Shown: positions 38,361 through 46,952, counted from the stretch's first letter. The stretch is DNA of 64,000 nucleotides from Pseudomonas frederiksbergensis (GCF_001952935.1 NZ_CP018319.1:3492001-3556000); one strand, 5' to 3'. Notes: generated from the letters alone by a model not told the origin. A program made the numbers and translations.

Positions 38361-38511
38361 TTGTGGCGAGGGTACTTCTGTGGCGAGGGGATTTATCCCC
38401 GTCCGGCTGCGCAGCAGTCGTGAATCGGTACCCCTGGCCTGTCTGAAAAATATAATCGCAGGTTTTGGGGCCGCTTCGCAGCCGAACGGGGACAAGTCCC
38501 CTCGCCACAGG
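38361..38511. repeat. REP of a second type, paired
   Basis: A unit of the form GTGGCGAGGGGATTTATCCC at 38380 faces its complement near 38490-38511 (GGGGACAAGTCCCCTCGCCA). The 70-base middle has inverted GGCTGCG/CGCAGCC-type pieces. This is a different REP family from the GTGGGAGCGGGC type, sharing the unit seen at 28557. Confidence 0.75.
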
Positions 38512-38562
38512 TGATGTGGTGACAGTCAAATACAGCGCCGTTGTCGTATCCAGCCAAAAATC

Positions 38563-39729
38563 CTACAGCGGCAAACCTGCTTTCACACGGTACTGATTGC
38601 GCACCGGCGTCGCGTATTGCAGGACCAAGAACGGACGATGCTCCTCAGGGCACGCGTCCAGACGCTGTTGCCATTGCTCCTGCGCCTTGGCCAGTTCGTC
38701 GGCCGCAAACACTTCAGAGGCTTTCGGCACCTGCAACTGCGGGTCGGCGTCTTTCCACTGGGCGTAGGCCAGGTAGTGCACCGGGAACAATCGGTAGCCG
38801 CCGAGGATCTGTCGGTCCATCTCGATCGCCAATTGCTTGGTGTCGTCGAACAGTTCGGTGATCGGCGAGGCGAAGTTCACATGCACCCGGCCCTTGTAGC
38901 CGGTGATGCCCTTGGCGATGCTGACATCGTCCTCGCCCGGCACTTTGGTGTAGCTGCCGGTGGTGGCGCGGATGAACAGCTCGCGAGCCTTGGCTTGATC
39001 GCACGGATCGTACTCATAGCTGATCGACACCGGGGTGAGGTTCAACGACTGAATGACTTCGCCGAACGGCTCGTCCTTGCGGCTCATGTGGAACATCTTG
39101 AGGATGGCCGACTCGGTACGGTCATCGCCGTCCTTGGCCCGGCCTTCGGCCTGGGCGATCCAGATCGAGGCGCAATCGTTGCGGATCGAGTGGTTGATGT
39201 AGGCCGACAGCAACTGATACGCCGCCATCTTCTCGCGTCGACCGGTGATCGAACGGTGCACGATAAAACTCTTGTTCAGGCGCATCAGATCGCTGACGAA
39301 GGGCTTTTGCAGCAGGTTGTCGCCGATCGCGATGCGCGGTGTCGGCAGGCCGGCGTGGTACACGGCGTAGTTGACGAAGGCCGGGTCCATCACGATGTCG
39401 CGGTGGTTGGCGATGAACAGGTAGGCGCTGCCGGACTTGAACTGCTCGACGCCGGTGTACGTCACCCCGTCCGTGGCTCGCTCGATGGTGTGGTCGACAT
39501 ACATCTCGACTTTATCCTGCAACGTGGCCACCGACGTAACGTCGGCGAACTCACGGCGCAGCCGATGAGCTATAAGAGGTTTGAGCATCCAGCCGAAAGC
39601 ACCGGCAAAACGCGGGAAGCGGAAGTGGATGAGGATATCTAGAAACGCCTTGTCGCCGAGCAGCCGGTCCAGCACCGCAGGGACTTCGCTGTCATTGTAA
39701 GGTCGGATGGCATCGAATTCGCCCATCAT
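38563..39729 (-). CDS. Glycerol-3-phosphate/1-acyl-glycerol acyltransferase-family protein
   Basis: A 388-residue PlsC-type acyltransferase. The catalytic NHRDIVMDPAFVNY (NHxxxxD) is near residue 107, followed by RLNKSFIVHRSITGRREKMA and the WIAQAEGRAKDGDDRTESA segment corresponding to the EGTRS-like substrate site. The C-terminal 100 residues are an extension. It probably moves an acyl chain to a glycerol phosphate or similar acceptor at the inner membrane. The start at 39729 is one of two adjacent ATGs. Confidence 0.82.
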   Translation of the reverse strand: MMGEFDAIRPYNDSEVPAVLDRLLGDKAFLDILIHFRFPRFAGAFGWMLKPLIAHRLRREFADVTSVATLQDKVEMYVDHTIERATDGVTYTGVEQFKSGSAYLFIANHRDIVMDPAFVNYAVYHAGLPTPRIAIGDNLLQKPFVSDLMRLNKSFIVHRSITGRREKMAAYQLLSAYINHSIRNDCASIWIAQAEGRAKDGDDRTESAILKMFHMSRKDEPFGEVIQSLNLTPVSISYEYDPCDQAKARELFIRATTGSYTKVPGEDDVSIAKGITGYKGRVHVNFASPITELFDDTKQLAIEMDRQILGGYRLFPVHYLAYAQWKDADPQLQVPKASEVFAADELAKAQEQWQQRLDACPEEHRPFLVLQYATPVRNQYRVKAGLPL

Positions 39730-39868
39730 GCTCTCTTGTTAGAAACGGCTAGGGTAAGTAAAGGTTTTGATCGAAAACCAACGGGGTACGGTCTGAAAAG
39801 TTAGCCAGACAAAAATAGCCCTGCAAATAGACCGGCGATTATACGCACAAGTCACCTGGGAGACCGCG

Positions 39869-40051
39869 ATGCTGGAAACCGAGCGCTACGAATGTCCGTA
39901 TTGTGGTGAAGAGGCTGAGGCCGTTCTGGATTTGTCGGGTGGCGATCAGACCTATATCGAAGACTGTCCGGTGTGTTGTCGCCCCATCACGTTTGTCCTG
40001 CAGACTGACGGTCAGGAATGGTTGCTCGAAGTTCACAGCGAAAACGAATGA
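39869..40051 (+). CDS. CPXCG motif-containing cysteine-rich protein
   Basis: A 60-residue protein with CPYCGEEAEAVLD near residue 9 and CPVCCRPITF near residue 36: two CPxC pairs expected to bind one zinc ion. Its role is unknown. The ATG at 39869 follows CTGGGAGACCGCG. It is the first of three plus-strand genes in close order with the DUF2007 and YedK genes. Confidence 0.85.
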   Translation: MLETERYECPYCGEEAEAVLDLSGGDQTYIEDCPVCCRPITFVLQTDGQEWLLEVHSENE

Positions 40052-40063
40052 AAGGGGCGCCCC

Positions 40064-40324
40064 ATGCAGCGAATCTACGAGCCGGAAAACCTCATGGAAG
40101 GAGAGTTGCTGCAAAGCATGTTGGCCAGCGAGGGCATCGAAGCGCATCTGATGGGGCGTGATTTGCTCGGTGGCAGCGGTGAATTGCCGACCTTTGGCCT
40201 GCTCGGCCTGTCGGTCGATAACGACGAGGCGGAGTACGCCCGGGAGCTGATCACTGCGTACAATGCCGCGCTGCCACTGCCCGGCGATGAACCGGACAGT
40301 TTTCCCGGCACGCTGGTCTGTTAG
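40064..40324 (+). CDS. DUF2007 domain-containing protein
   Basis: An 86-residue protein with the DUF2007 pattern (IYEPENLMEGELLQSMLASE, GIEAHLMGRDLLGGSGELP, LLGLSVDNDEAEYARELI), a putative signal-transducing fold related to PII-like ferredoxin-type sandwiches. Twelve bases separate it from the cysteine-rich gene, so the two are probably translated from one message. Confidence 0.85.
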   Translation: MQRIYEPENLMEGELLQSMLASEGIEAHLMGRDLLGGSGELPTFGLLGLSVDNDEAEYARELITAYNAALPLPGDEPDSFPGTLVC

Positions 40325-40359
40325 GCTGACGTTCGTTTTATCAAGAGTCGTGTTGCCCC

Positions 40360-40983
40360 ATGTGTGGACGTTATGCCCTGTTTCGCTGGAACCCCGCCTT
40401 CGCGGCCCTGCCTGGCTTTCCCGCCGATCAGCAGGCCCAGTGGAATATTTCTCCCAACGATTCAGTGTTGATGCTGCGCGCCGATGTTGACGGTCAGCGT
40501 GAGTTGGCCCGCGCGCGTTGGGGATTGACGCCGCCGTGGCTGACCGATTTGTCTCGCACGCCAGCCCATGCCCGCGCCGAAACCGTTGCCGAACAACCGA
40601 TGTTTCGCCAGGCCCTGCGCGAACGCCGTTGCCTGCTGCCGGCGAATGGTTTTTACGAATGGCGCGGCACCACACGCAAGCGTCCGTATTGGCTGACACC
40701 GGGTGAGGGTTCGACGCTGTTCTTTGCGGCGATTTGGGAAGCGTATCCGGTGCAGGAGCAGGTTTGGCTGAGTACGGCCGTGATCACGCAACCGGCGGCG
40801 AGTCAGCGCCGGCCGTTGATACTCGATGCGGCGGGGCAGGAAGCATGGCTCAATCCCGAGACTCCGTTGCATGCCTTGCAAGCGTTGCTCGCCAGTGAAC
40901 CCGCGGCGTTGCGCGAGCGGGTGTTGGCGAATCTGGTGAATGATCCGAAGCTGAATGGGCCGGAGTGTTTGACCCCGGGCTAA
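40360..40983 (+). CDS. SOS response-associated peptidase (YedK/HMCES, SRAP)
   Basis: A 207-residue SRAP protein. The processed N-terminal Cys2 is in MCGRYALFRW, followed by WNISPNDSVL, ARWGLTPPWL, HARAETVAEQPMFRQALRER and CLLPANGFYEW with the catalytic Glu; the conserved His near the C-terminus is replaced by a shorter segment I cannot align. These proteins crosslink to abasic sites in single-stranded DNA through Cys2. I see no LexA box upstream. Confidence 0.87.
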   Translation: MCGRYALFRWNPAFAALPGFPADQQAQWNISPNDSVLMLRADVDGQRELARARWGLTPPWLTDLSRTPAHARAETVAEQPMFRQALRERRCLLPANGFYEWRGTTRKRPYWLTPGEGSTLFFAAIWEAYPVQEQVWLSTAVITQPAASQRRPLILDAAGQEAWLNPETPLHALQALLASEPAALRERVLANLVNDPKLNGPECLTPG

Positions 40984-41004
40984 ATGCGCGTTCGTGTTGG
41001 CCTC

Positions 41005-41030
41005 ATCGCGAGCAGGCTCGCTCCCACATT
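41005..41030. repeat. Left REP of a REPIN split by IS110
   Basis: ATCGCGAGCAGGCTCGCTCC and CACATT on the plus strand. Its exact inverted partner is formed by joining 41075-41082 with 42259-42274, the flanks of the IS110 element. Confidence 0.9.
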
Positions 41031-41105
41031 TGATCTGCAGTGCTCACAAAAAATGTGTTCACAGGAGCATCCCCTGTGGGAGATTCTATGGTTGAGGGAA
41101 AGCCC

Positions 41106-42053
41106 TCAACTGGCTTTTGGCTGATATTCGCTTTGCCCTTTCAGCAAGGCGAATACCACCCGAGCAAGCTTGCGAGCCAGCATCACCAGCGCCTGAGTGG
41201 TGCTGAAACCCCGCGTTCTTTGTTCTTCGTAATACCCTTTCCAGGCTTTCGTACGGCTAGCCGACATCGCTGCATTGTGCAGAAGTCGGCGGGCCTCGGG
41301 GTCGCCGCGCTTGGTCAAACTGCGGCGAGCGTCCTTCTGTCCTGATTTCGCCACCCGTAAATCCATGCCCAGGAAGGCGATAAATGCATCCGCGTTTCTA
41401 AAATCTCCTCGCTGAAATGCAGTTATCAAGCGGGCCCCAGTCAAAAATCCAATACCCTCAACTTTCAGGCAGCGCTTCAATTGACCGAGCAAACCGGCTT
41501 CTTTGAGCTGATCGTTGATCGTCTTTTCGATCAGCGTCTCAAGCTGCTGCATGGACTTCACTTGCTCGGCAAAAGCCGCCTTGAGCAGCGGCTCATTCGA
41601 CCAGCTCTGCACCAGGCCGACCCTGGCCTGGACCAAGGCTGCGCGACGGCGGAAAAGGCTCAGGAGCTGGCGGTACAGCGGTGAGGGCGGGGTCCAAGGA
41701 CGCAACTCCTCGGCTTCGTTCTTCAAGTAACGAGCCAGCAGCTTGGCATCCAGTGCGTCGGTTTTGGCGCGGATCTTCACGCCTTCGCGATAATGTTTGA
41801 GTTCATAGCCTCCCACCATGTAAATCGTGCAACCGGCCTCATAGGCCAGATCAGCGAAGTCCAGGTGGTAAATGTTGGTCGCCTCAATGGCAATAGCCAC
41901 CGTCCCCGACAACGCCTTCAGCCACTGCTTGATGGATGTTTTGGTGTTGGGAATCTCTTCAAGCAAATCCCCATCAGACTGATAAATCACCAGTTCATTC
42001 TTGGCGACATCCACACCTACGATCGGCTTTGTGACAGAAACCGGCATTGCCAT
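41106..42053 (-). CDS. IS110-family transposase (DEDD recombinase)
   Basis: A 315-residue recombinase. The N-terminal RuvC-like DEDD domain shows IVGVDVAKNELVIYQ (D15), AIAIEATNIYHLDFADLAY and RAKTDALDAKLLARYLKNE; a coiled-coil middle follows; the C-terminal Tnp20 domain has VEGIGFLTGARLITAFQ and GMDLRVAKSGQKDARRSLTK, where the catalytic Ser is expected. GGAGG precedes the ATG at 42053. The protein is complete. Such enzymes act with an RNA from the element's own end (the adjoining ncRNA) to cut and join DNA without target duplications. Confidence 0.93.
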   Translation of the reverse strand: MAMPVSVTKPIVGVDVAKNELVIYQSDGDLLEEIPNTKTSIKQWLKALSGTVAIAIEATNIYHLDFADLAYEAGCTIYMVGGYELKHYREGVKIRAKTDALDAKLLARYLKNEAEELRPWTPPSPLYRQLLSLFRRRAALVQARVGLVQSWSNEPLLKAAFAEQVKSMQQLETLIEKTINDQLKEAGLLGQLKRCLKVEGIGFLTGARLITAFQRGDFRNADAFIAFLGMDLRVAKSGQKDARRSLTKRGDPEARRLLHNAAMSASRTKAWKGYYEEQRTRGFSTTQALVMLARKLARVVFALLKGQSEYQPKAS

Positions 42054-42094
42054 TGGATTTCCTCCGGGATATGGTTTTAAGCACTTGAAGGGCT

Positions 42095-42238
42095 CACCCA
42101 GAGGCGCAGGCTTGTTCCTATCGTCGGTCTAGCCAGATGCATTCTTTATCGGCGCTTGGGTGAAAGGAGGAGGGGCGAAATCTCCCACGGTCTGTACTGC
42201 GTCAACAGTCAGAATCGAGCCTTGTCCCTCCTCCTCCC
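42095..42238 (-). ncRNA. IS110 bridge RNA
   Basis: On the transposase strand, upstream of the gene, two stem-loops are visible. The first closes by GGAGGAGG (42226-42238) with CCTCCTCC (42166-42175) and exposes GGCTCG (42221-42216) and GTGGGAG (42188-42182). The interrupted REP reads GGCTCG-CT-CCCAC on this strand, so the first guide equals its left half and the second is the complement of core plus right half. The second stem-loop closes by CACCCA/GCGC (42162-42152) with GCGC/TGGGTG (42107-42095) and exposes AGAAT and ACAAG; the element's own joined ends read ATAGAAT-CT-TGTATGG, which these match. This is the two-loop plan of IS110 bridge RNAs. Exact RNA ends are not known. Confidence 0.85.
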
Positions 42239-42256
42239 TTCAAGTCCTACCATACA

Positions 42257-42274
42257 AGCGAGCCTGCTCGCGAT
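42257..42274. repeat. Right REP remainder beyond IS110
   Basis: AGCGAGCCTGCTCGCGAT, the distal part of the REP arm cut by the element; its proximal part lies at 41075-41082. Confidence 0.88.
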
Positions 42275-42449
42275 AAGGTCCGCAGGACCTTCCGGCGATT
42301 GTTAAACCATGAACTAATTGATCGTTATGTGAGTTTTTTTCTACGGCCATGAGAGCTTTGTCTGAAATGTGCGTCTACACCTCTGTTGTATCTGGCGTCG
42401 ATGCAAATCCACGCCTAGGATACGCGGCATGTTTTCAGGGAGTTTTTTG

Positions 42450-43268
42450 ATGAACAAGACATTGGTTGTGTGTGCACTGAGCGCAGGTTTGCTGCTCGCC
42501 GGTTGTCAGTCGGTCAACACCACCAGCGGTGGCGCGGTGGGCGTTGAGCGCAAACAGTACATGTTCAGCATGCTGTCGACCGACGACGTCAACCAGATGT
42601 ACGCCCAGTCTTATCAAAAGACTGTAGGTGAGGCGAACACCAAAGGCGTGCTGGACAAGACCAGTAACGATGCCAGGCGCGTCCAGGCGATCTCCACTCG
42701 CCTGATTGCCCAGGCGCCAGTGTTCCGTCCGGATTCGGCCCAGTGGCAATGGGAAGTGAACCTGATCAAGAGCGATGAGCTGAATGCCTCCTGCGGGCCT
42801 GGCGGCAAGATCATTTTCTACTCCGGGCTGATCGACACCCTGCAACTCACCGATGACGAAATCGCCGCCATCATCGGCCATGAAATCGCTCACGCCTTGC
42901 GTGAACATGGTCGTGAAGCGATGTCCAAGGCTTACGGTATCGAAATGGCCAAGCAGGGCGCCGGGGCATTGTTCGGTCTGGGCGAGGGCAGCCTGGCTCT
43001 GGCGGACACCGTGGCCCAATACGGCATGACCTTGCCCAACAGTCGCGGCAATGAAAACGAGGCGGACCTGATTGGCCTCGAATTGGCCGCCCGCGCCGGT
43101 TACAACCCGAACGCCGCGATCACCCTATGGAACAAGATGAGCAAAGCCTCCAATGGTGCGCCTCCAGAGTTCTTGAGCACTCACCCGGCGTCGGCCAGTC
43201 GGATTGCTGCCTTGCAAGCGGCGATTCCGAAAGTCATGCCGCTGTACGAGAAAGCCAGGAAGTCCTGA
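42450..43268 (+). CDS. M48-family metallopeptidase lipoprotein
   Basis: A 272-residue zinc peptidase anchored as a lipoprotein: the signal peptide ends at LLLAGC (Cys 17). The zinc site HEIAHALREH (HExxH) is near residue 150, with the third ligand in NENEADLIGLELAARAGYNP. The family includes LoiP and BepA-type outer-membrane quality-control proteases; which one this resembles most cannot be told. I start at ATG 42450 because AGGGAG precedes it and the signal peptide begins there. Confidence 0.92.
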   Translation: MNKTLVVCALSAGLLLAGCQSVNTTSGGAVGVERKQYMFSMLSTDDVNQMYAQSYQKTVGEANTKGVLDKTSNDARRVQAISTRLIAQAPVFRPDSAQWQWEVNLIKSDELNASCGPGGKIIFYSGLIDTLQLTDDEIAAIIGHEIAHALREHGREAMSKAYGIEMAKQGAGALFGLGEGSLALADTVAQYGMTLPNSRGNENEADLIGLELAARAGYNPNAAITLWNKMSKASNGAPPEFLSTHPASASRIAALQAAIPKVMPLYEKARKS

Positions 43269-43273
43269 TCATG

Positions 43274-43384
43274 ATCGTTCCCACGCTCTGCGTGGGAATG
43301 CATCCTGTGACGCTCTGCGTCACGACGTTAAAGCGGACGCGGAGCGTCCAAGGCGGCATTCCCACGCGGAGCGAGGGAACGATC
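43274..43384. repeat. Multi-hairpin palindromic repeat
   Basis: Outer arms ATCGTTCCCACGCTC... and ...GAGCGAGGGAACGAT enclose three further hairpins: CCCACGC/GCGTGGG, GTGACGC/GCGTCAC and GGACGC/GCGTCC. The whole can fold like a cloverleaf. The first hairpin equals the short repeat at 28590-28621. It lies between the convergent M48 and GDT1 genes. Confidence 0.8.
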
Positions 43385-43395
43385 AATGTCCCGAG

Positions 43396-43980
43396 TTACA
43401 CCCACCCACTGCTCTGCATCGCCTTGTACACCGCGACAATGGCGAGGATGAAGAATGCCGACGCCGCCAGGCGACGGATCAGGGTCAAGGGCAGTTTGTC
43501 CGCGGCAAAGTTACCGGCCAAAACGACCGGCACGTTGGCAATCAACATCCCGACGGTAGTGCCGATGATCACCAGCCACAGTTCCGGGTATTGCGCCGCG
43601 AGCATCACCGTGGCGACTTGAGTCTTGTCGCCCATCTCGGCAAGGAAAAACGCGATCAGCGTGGTCAGGAACGGTCCGAACTTGCGGGCGGTGCTGGCTT
43701 CATCCTCATCCATCTTGTCCGGTACCAGGGTCCACAATGCGGTCGCGGTAAAGCTCGCGGCGAGGATCCAGTGCAACGTCGCATTCGAGAAGAAACTTCC
43801 GACCCAGGCGCCTACTGCGCCGGCTGCTGCGTGGTTGGCCAGGGTTGCCGCGACGATACCGGCGATGATTGGCCAGGGTTTGCGAAAGCGAGCGGCGAGA
43901 ATGAGCGCGAGCAGTTGCGTCTTGTCGCCGATTTCGGCCAAGGCAACGATTGCGGTGGGAACGAGAAGTGAATCCAGCAT
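43396..43980 (-). CDS. GDT1/TMEM165-family manganese exporter (MneA-like)
   Basis: A 194-residue membrane protein of six helices in two repeats, each with the family motif E-x-G-D-K-T/S: AEIGDKTQLLALILAARFRK near residue 15 and AEMGDKTQVATVMLAAQYPE near residue 115. The family (UPF0016) exports manganese or calcium; bacterial members such as Vibrio MneA export Mn. I start at ATG 43980 after AGGA; the long upstream frame runs through a riboswitch-like leader, which supports control by manganese. Confidence 0.9.
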   Translation of the reverse strand: MLDSLLVPTAIVALAEIGDKTQLLALILAARFRKPWPIIAGIVAATLANHAAAGAVGAWVGSFFSNATLHWILAASFTATALWTLVPDKMDEDEASTARKFGPFLTTLIAFFLAEMGDKTQVATVMLAAQYPELWLVIIGTTVGMLIANVPVVLAGNFAADKLPLTLIRRLAASAFFILAIVAVYKAMQSSGWV

Positions 43981-43991
43981 CAGGGTTTTCC

Positions 43992-44185
43992 TAAGGGGCG
44001 GGTCGACACGGCTATGACACGTACAGCCTTCCCGCCCCGGGTAAGGTGTTCGTGTCATAGGTCTTGTCAAACCCTGCGATCCGTCTGATGCGGACGCTTG
44101 GGTCGCATACGCCATGGTCTGTTGACCAAGTATGTTGACGTATGCCGGACGAGCATGGCGCTCGTGGGAGACTACTCCCCTAGGA
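43992..44185 (-). promoter_or_regulatory. yybP-ykoY-type manganese riboswitch
   Basis: The leader of the GDT1 gene, read on the minus strand, starts with AGGGGAGTAG (44181-44172) and contains CGTCAACATACT (near 44140), two hallmarks of the yybP-ykoY aptamer, followed by the closing strand GGCGTATGCGACCC (44113-44100). After it a hairpin GGGGCGGG (about 44038-44031) / CCCGCCCC (44001-43994) ends three bases before the AGGA ribosome site, suggesting control by masking translation or by termination. The known ligand is Mn2+, and it turns on Mn exporters. Confidence 0.82.
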
Positions 44186-44233
44186 CGGAGCGGATTCTGC
44201 CTAGGCAAAATCCGTTAGGCAAGCACTTATTTA

Positions 44234-45232
44234 TCAGCCGCGTTTGGCCCGATAGATTCTGAAACCCTGTCCTTCGGCCTTGATTGCGCACACCCCCAGA
44301 TGCTCCTCGATCAGCGGCTGGTACTTCAGGAAGCTGTTGGCTACCAAGCGCAGTTCGCCACCGTTTTTCAGGTGTTTGGCCGCTTTTCGCAACAAGTTCT
44401 CGGTGGCGAAGTAGTCGGTGTGAACCCCTACATGGAACGGAGGGTTGCTCAAAATCGCACTCAAGCCCATCGGTGCGGCGTCGATACCGTCACCGGTAAT
44501 TACGTCAGCTTCCAGGCCGTTAGCAGCCAGTGTCAGACGACTGCTGGCGGCGGCAAACGCATCCACATCCAGCAAGGTGACCTGGTTGTGTGGGTAGCGA
44601 CGTTTCACGGCTGCACCCAACACACCGGCACCGCAACCGAAGTCCAGCAAATGGCCGCTCGGCAACTTGTCCAGATGCTCCAGTAACAGTGCGCTGCCGC
44701 GATCCAGCCGACCGTGGCTGAACACGCCTGGCAGGCTGATGACTTTTAGCGGACCTTCGGCCAGCGGCAACTCATAAGTCTGGGCCAGGCTTTCCAGCGA
44801 CTTGGCTTGCGGCGCCGTGGCCACCGTAACCAGCCACAACTGACAATGCCGCGCGCTGTCGAGTTTGCGCGGTTTGCCGAAGGGGTTCAGTTGCTTGGCC
44901 GCGCCTTCGATGCCGCTGCGTTTTTCACCCACCAAATACAGTTCACGACCGGCCAGCCGGGAGGCGAGGGCGTTGAGGATGTAGTCGGTCAAGTCCTTGG
45001 ACTTGGGCAAAAACACCACGGCGGTGTCGAACGCGCGCTCCGGTACATTCACGCCGAAATGGCTACGCTCGGCAAAACGGGCGTCCAGCGCCGCTTGATC
45101 GCCGGCATGCCAGCACCAGCCATGAGCGTCGGGCAGACGGCCCAGCAAGTCATCGGCGGGCAAACCGGCCAGCAGCACCGAACCCTGGAACAACTCGGCC
45201 TGGCGAAGCAGTACTTCACTGCGCGGATCCAT
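44234..45232 (-). CDS. rsmC: 16S rRNA (guanine(1207)-N2)-methyltransferase RsmC
   Basis: A 332-residue two-domain methyltransferase. The N-terminal half ([20 protein letters not shown] onward) is a degenerate MTase fold; the C-terminal half is catalytic with SAM loop [20 protein letters not shown] near residue 195 and the NPPF motif in [16 protein letters not shown] near residue 260. Start at ATG 45232. RlmG is the closest alternative, but length and the SEVLLR start favour RsmC. Confidence 0.88.
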   Translation of the reverse strand: MDPRSEVLLRQAELFQGSVLLAGLPADDLLGRLPDAHGWCWHAGDQAALDARFAERSHFGVNVPERAFDTAVVFLPKSKDLTDYILNALASRLAGRELYLVGEKRSGIEGAAKQLNPFGKPRKLDSARHCQLWLVTVATAPQAKSLESLAQTYELPLAEGPLKVISLPGVFSHGRLDRGSALLLEHLDKLPSGHLLDFGCGAGVLGAAVKRRYPHNQVTLLDVDAFAAASSRLTLAANGLEADVITGDGIDAAPMGLSAILSNPPFHVGVHTDYFATENLLRKAAKHLKNGGELRLVANSFLKYQPLIEEHLGVCAIKAEGQGFRIYRAKRG

Positions 45233-45264
45233 ACTCTGCTCCTGTAAAAAAGTGCCGCAGTCTA

Positions 45265-46230
45265 TCAACTGACGACCCGCAGTGCTTTACCGCTGAAGTA
45301 TCCCTGCGCGTTTTCGGTCAACTGGCCCACGATCCGCTGACGTGCCTCGCAGCTGCCCCAGGCGTTGTGCGGGGTGACAATCAATCGCGGAATGTCGTGG
45401 GCCAGCAGCGGATTGCCGGCGGTTGGTGGCTCGACGCTCAACACGTCGGTGGCCGCGCCACCCAGGTGGCCTTTGCGCAAGGCATCGGCCAGGGCCTGTT
45501 CGTCAATCAGGCCGCCGCGCGCGGTGTTGACCACGAACGCACCGGGTTTCATCGAGGCCAGCTCACGGGCTCCGATGAAATGGCGGGTGTGTTCGTTGAG
45601 CGGGCAGTGCAGGGTCAGCGCGTCAATTTGCGGCAGCAGCTCATCCAGTGGCAAACGATCCGGTCGGGCAGGGCGCCCGGGAATCTGCCCGAGCAGTACA
45701 CGCATGCCAAAGGCTTCGGCCAGTCGTGCGACCGCGCCGCCCAATTCGCCGTGACCAAGCAGGCCGAGGGTTTTGCCTTCCAGTTCGACAATCGGGTAAT
45801 CCAGCAGGCAGAACTGTTTCGCCTGCTGCCAGCGACCTTCGCCGACAGCCTTTTGATAATCAGCCAAGCGCGTTGCCAGATTGAGCAGCAACATGATCGT
45901 GTGCTGCGCCACCGACGGCGTGCCGTAACCCTGACAGTTGCAGACAGTAATCCCGTGGGCGCGGGCGGCGACGAGGTCAACGTTGTTGGTGCCGGTGGCG
46001 GCGATCAGGATCAGCTTCAACTCGGGGCTGGCAGCGATGGCGGCGGCATCGATCGGGATTTTGTTGCTGATGACAACGGTGGCGCCCTTGAGGCGTTCGA
46101 TCACTTGGTCCGGCGTGGTTTGGGCAAAAAGCTTGAAGTCGCTGAAACACTCTTGCAGCGGGCTGAGGTCGAGGTCACCCAAGTCCAGGGACGGGTGGTC
46201 GAGGAAAACGGCGCGGTGAGTGTTCGTCAT
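45265..46230 (-). CDS. D-2-hydroxyacid dehydrogenase
   Basis: A 321-residue NAD(P)-dependent enzyme of the glycerate/hydroxypyruvate reductase type. The NAD loop is [20 protein letters not shown] near residue 146; catalytic Arg, Glu and His are in [25 protein letters not shown] and [14 protein letters not shown]. Glycerate, hydroxypyruvate or glyoxylate are likely substrates. The ATG 46230 is chosen over a TTG one codon before it. Confidence 0.9.
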   Translation of the reverse strand: MTNTHRAVFLDHPSLDLGDLDLSPLQECFSDFKLFAQTTPDQVIERLKGATVVISNKIPIDAAAIAASPELKLILIAATGTNNVDLVAARAHGITVCNCQGYGTPSVAQHTIMLLLNLATRLADYQKAVGEGRWQQAKQFCLLDYPIVELEGKTLGLLGHGELGGAVARLAEAFGMRVLLGQIPGRPARPDRLPLDELLPQIDALTLHCPLNEHTRHFIGARELASMKPGAFVVNTARGGLIDEQALADALRKGHLGGAATDVLSVEPPTAGNPLLAHDIPRLIVTPHNAWGSCEARQRIVGQLTENAQGYFSGKALRVVS

Positions 46231-46322
46231 CAACTGTACCTTTTGTGCAATGAACTGAAGGCGTAATCTGCCGAGCCTATCAGATGAAACAAACAGTTAC
46301 GCTTGGCCAAAAGGATCCCCCC

Positions 46323-46952
46323 ATGTACTGGACAGAGTTTTTGACCGTTGCCCTGATTCACTTGTTGGCCGTAGCCAGCCCCGGCCCGGACTTTGCCGTG
46401 GTGGTGCGTGAGAGCGTGACTCATGGTCGTCGCGCTGGCACCTGGACCGCGTTGGGTGTCGGCACCGCCATTTTCCTGCACGTCGGCTATTCGTTGCTCG
46501 GCATTGGCCTGATCGTGTCCCAGTCGATCGTGCTGTTTAATGCCTTGAAATGGGCGGCCGCCGCGTACCTGCTGTACATCGGCTTCAAGGCCTTGCGAGC
46601 ACAGCCGGCCCAACCTGCGACTGATCATTTGCACAAGGAAGCGGGCGAGCGCACTGCTCGCGGCGCTTTCACTTCAGGTTTCGTGACCAACGGCCTGAAC
46701 CCGAAAGCGACGCTGTTTTTCCTTTCGCTGTTCACCGTGGTGATCAATCCGCACACGCCGCTGACGGTGCAGGCGGGCTATGGCATCTACCTCGCGGTGG
46801 CCACCGCTGTGTGGTTCTGCCTGGTGGCCATGCTGTTCAGTCAGCAGCGCGTGCGCGCAGGTTTTGCCCGGATGGGCCACTGGTTCGATCGGACCATGGG
46901 CGCGGTACTGATCGCTATCGGGGTGAAACTCGCATTTACCGAAATGCACTGA
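46323..46952 (+). CDS. LysE/RhtB-family amino-acid exporter
   Basis: A 209-residue inner-membrane protein with about six helices. The family start MYWTEFLTVALIHLLAVASP GPDF-type motif (ASPGPDFAVVVRESVTHGRR) is near residue 18, and FTSGFVTNGLNPKATLFFLS is near residue 120. It probably exports an amino acid or homoserine lactone-type compound. ATG 46323 is chosen over 46284 because AAAAGGA lies seven bases before it. Confidence 0.9.
   Translation: MYWTEFLTVALIHLLAVASPGPDFAVVVRESVTHGRRAGTWTALGVGTAIFLHVGYSLLGIGLIVSQSIVLFNALKWAAAAYLLYIGFKALRAQPAQPATDHLHKEAGERTARGAFTSGFVTNGLNPKATLFFLSLFTVVINPHTPLTVQAGYGIYLAVATAVWFCLVAMLFSQQRVRAGFARMGHWFDRTMGAVLIAIGVKLAFTEMH

Larger units (their letters stand above)
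41083..42258 (-). mobile_element. IS110-family insertion sequence inside a REP
   Basis: The element is 1176 bp. Removing it joins TGTGGGAG (41075-41082) to CGAGCCTGCTCGCGAT (42259-42274) and restores a 24-base arm that is an exact reverse complement of the left REP at 41005-41028. The two junctions share the dinucleotide AG on the plus strand (CT on the transposase strand), the core expected in IS110 recombination, with no longer target duplication. It carries one transposase gene and a 200-base non-coding end holding a bridge RNA. Confidence 0.9.
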
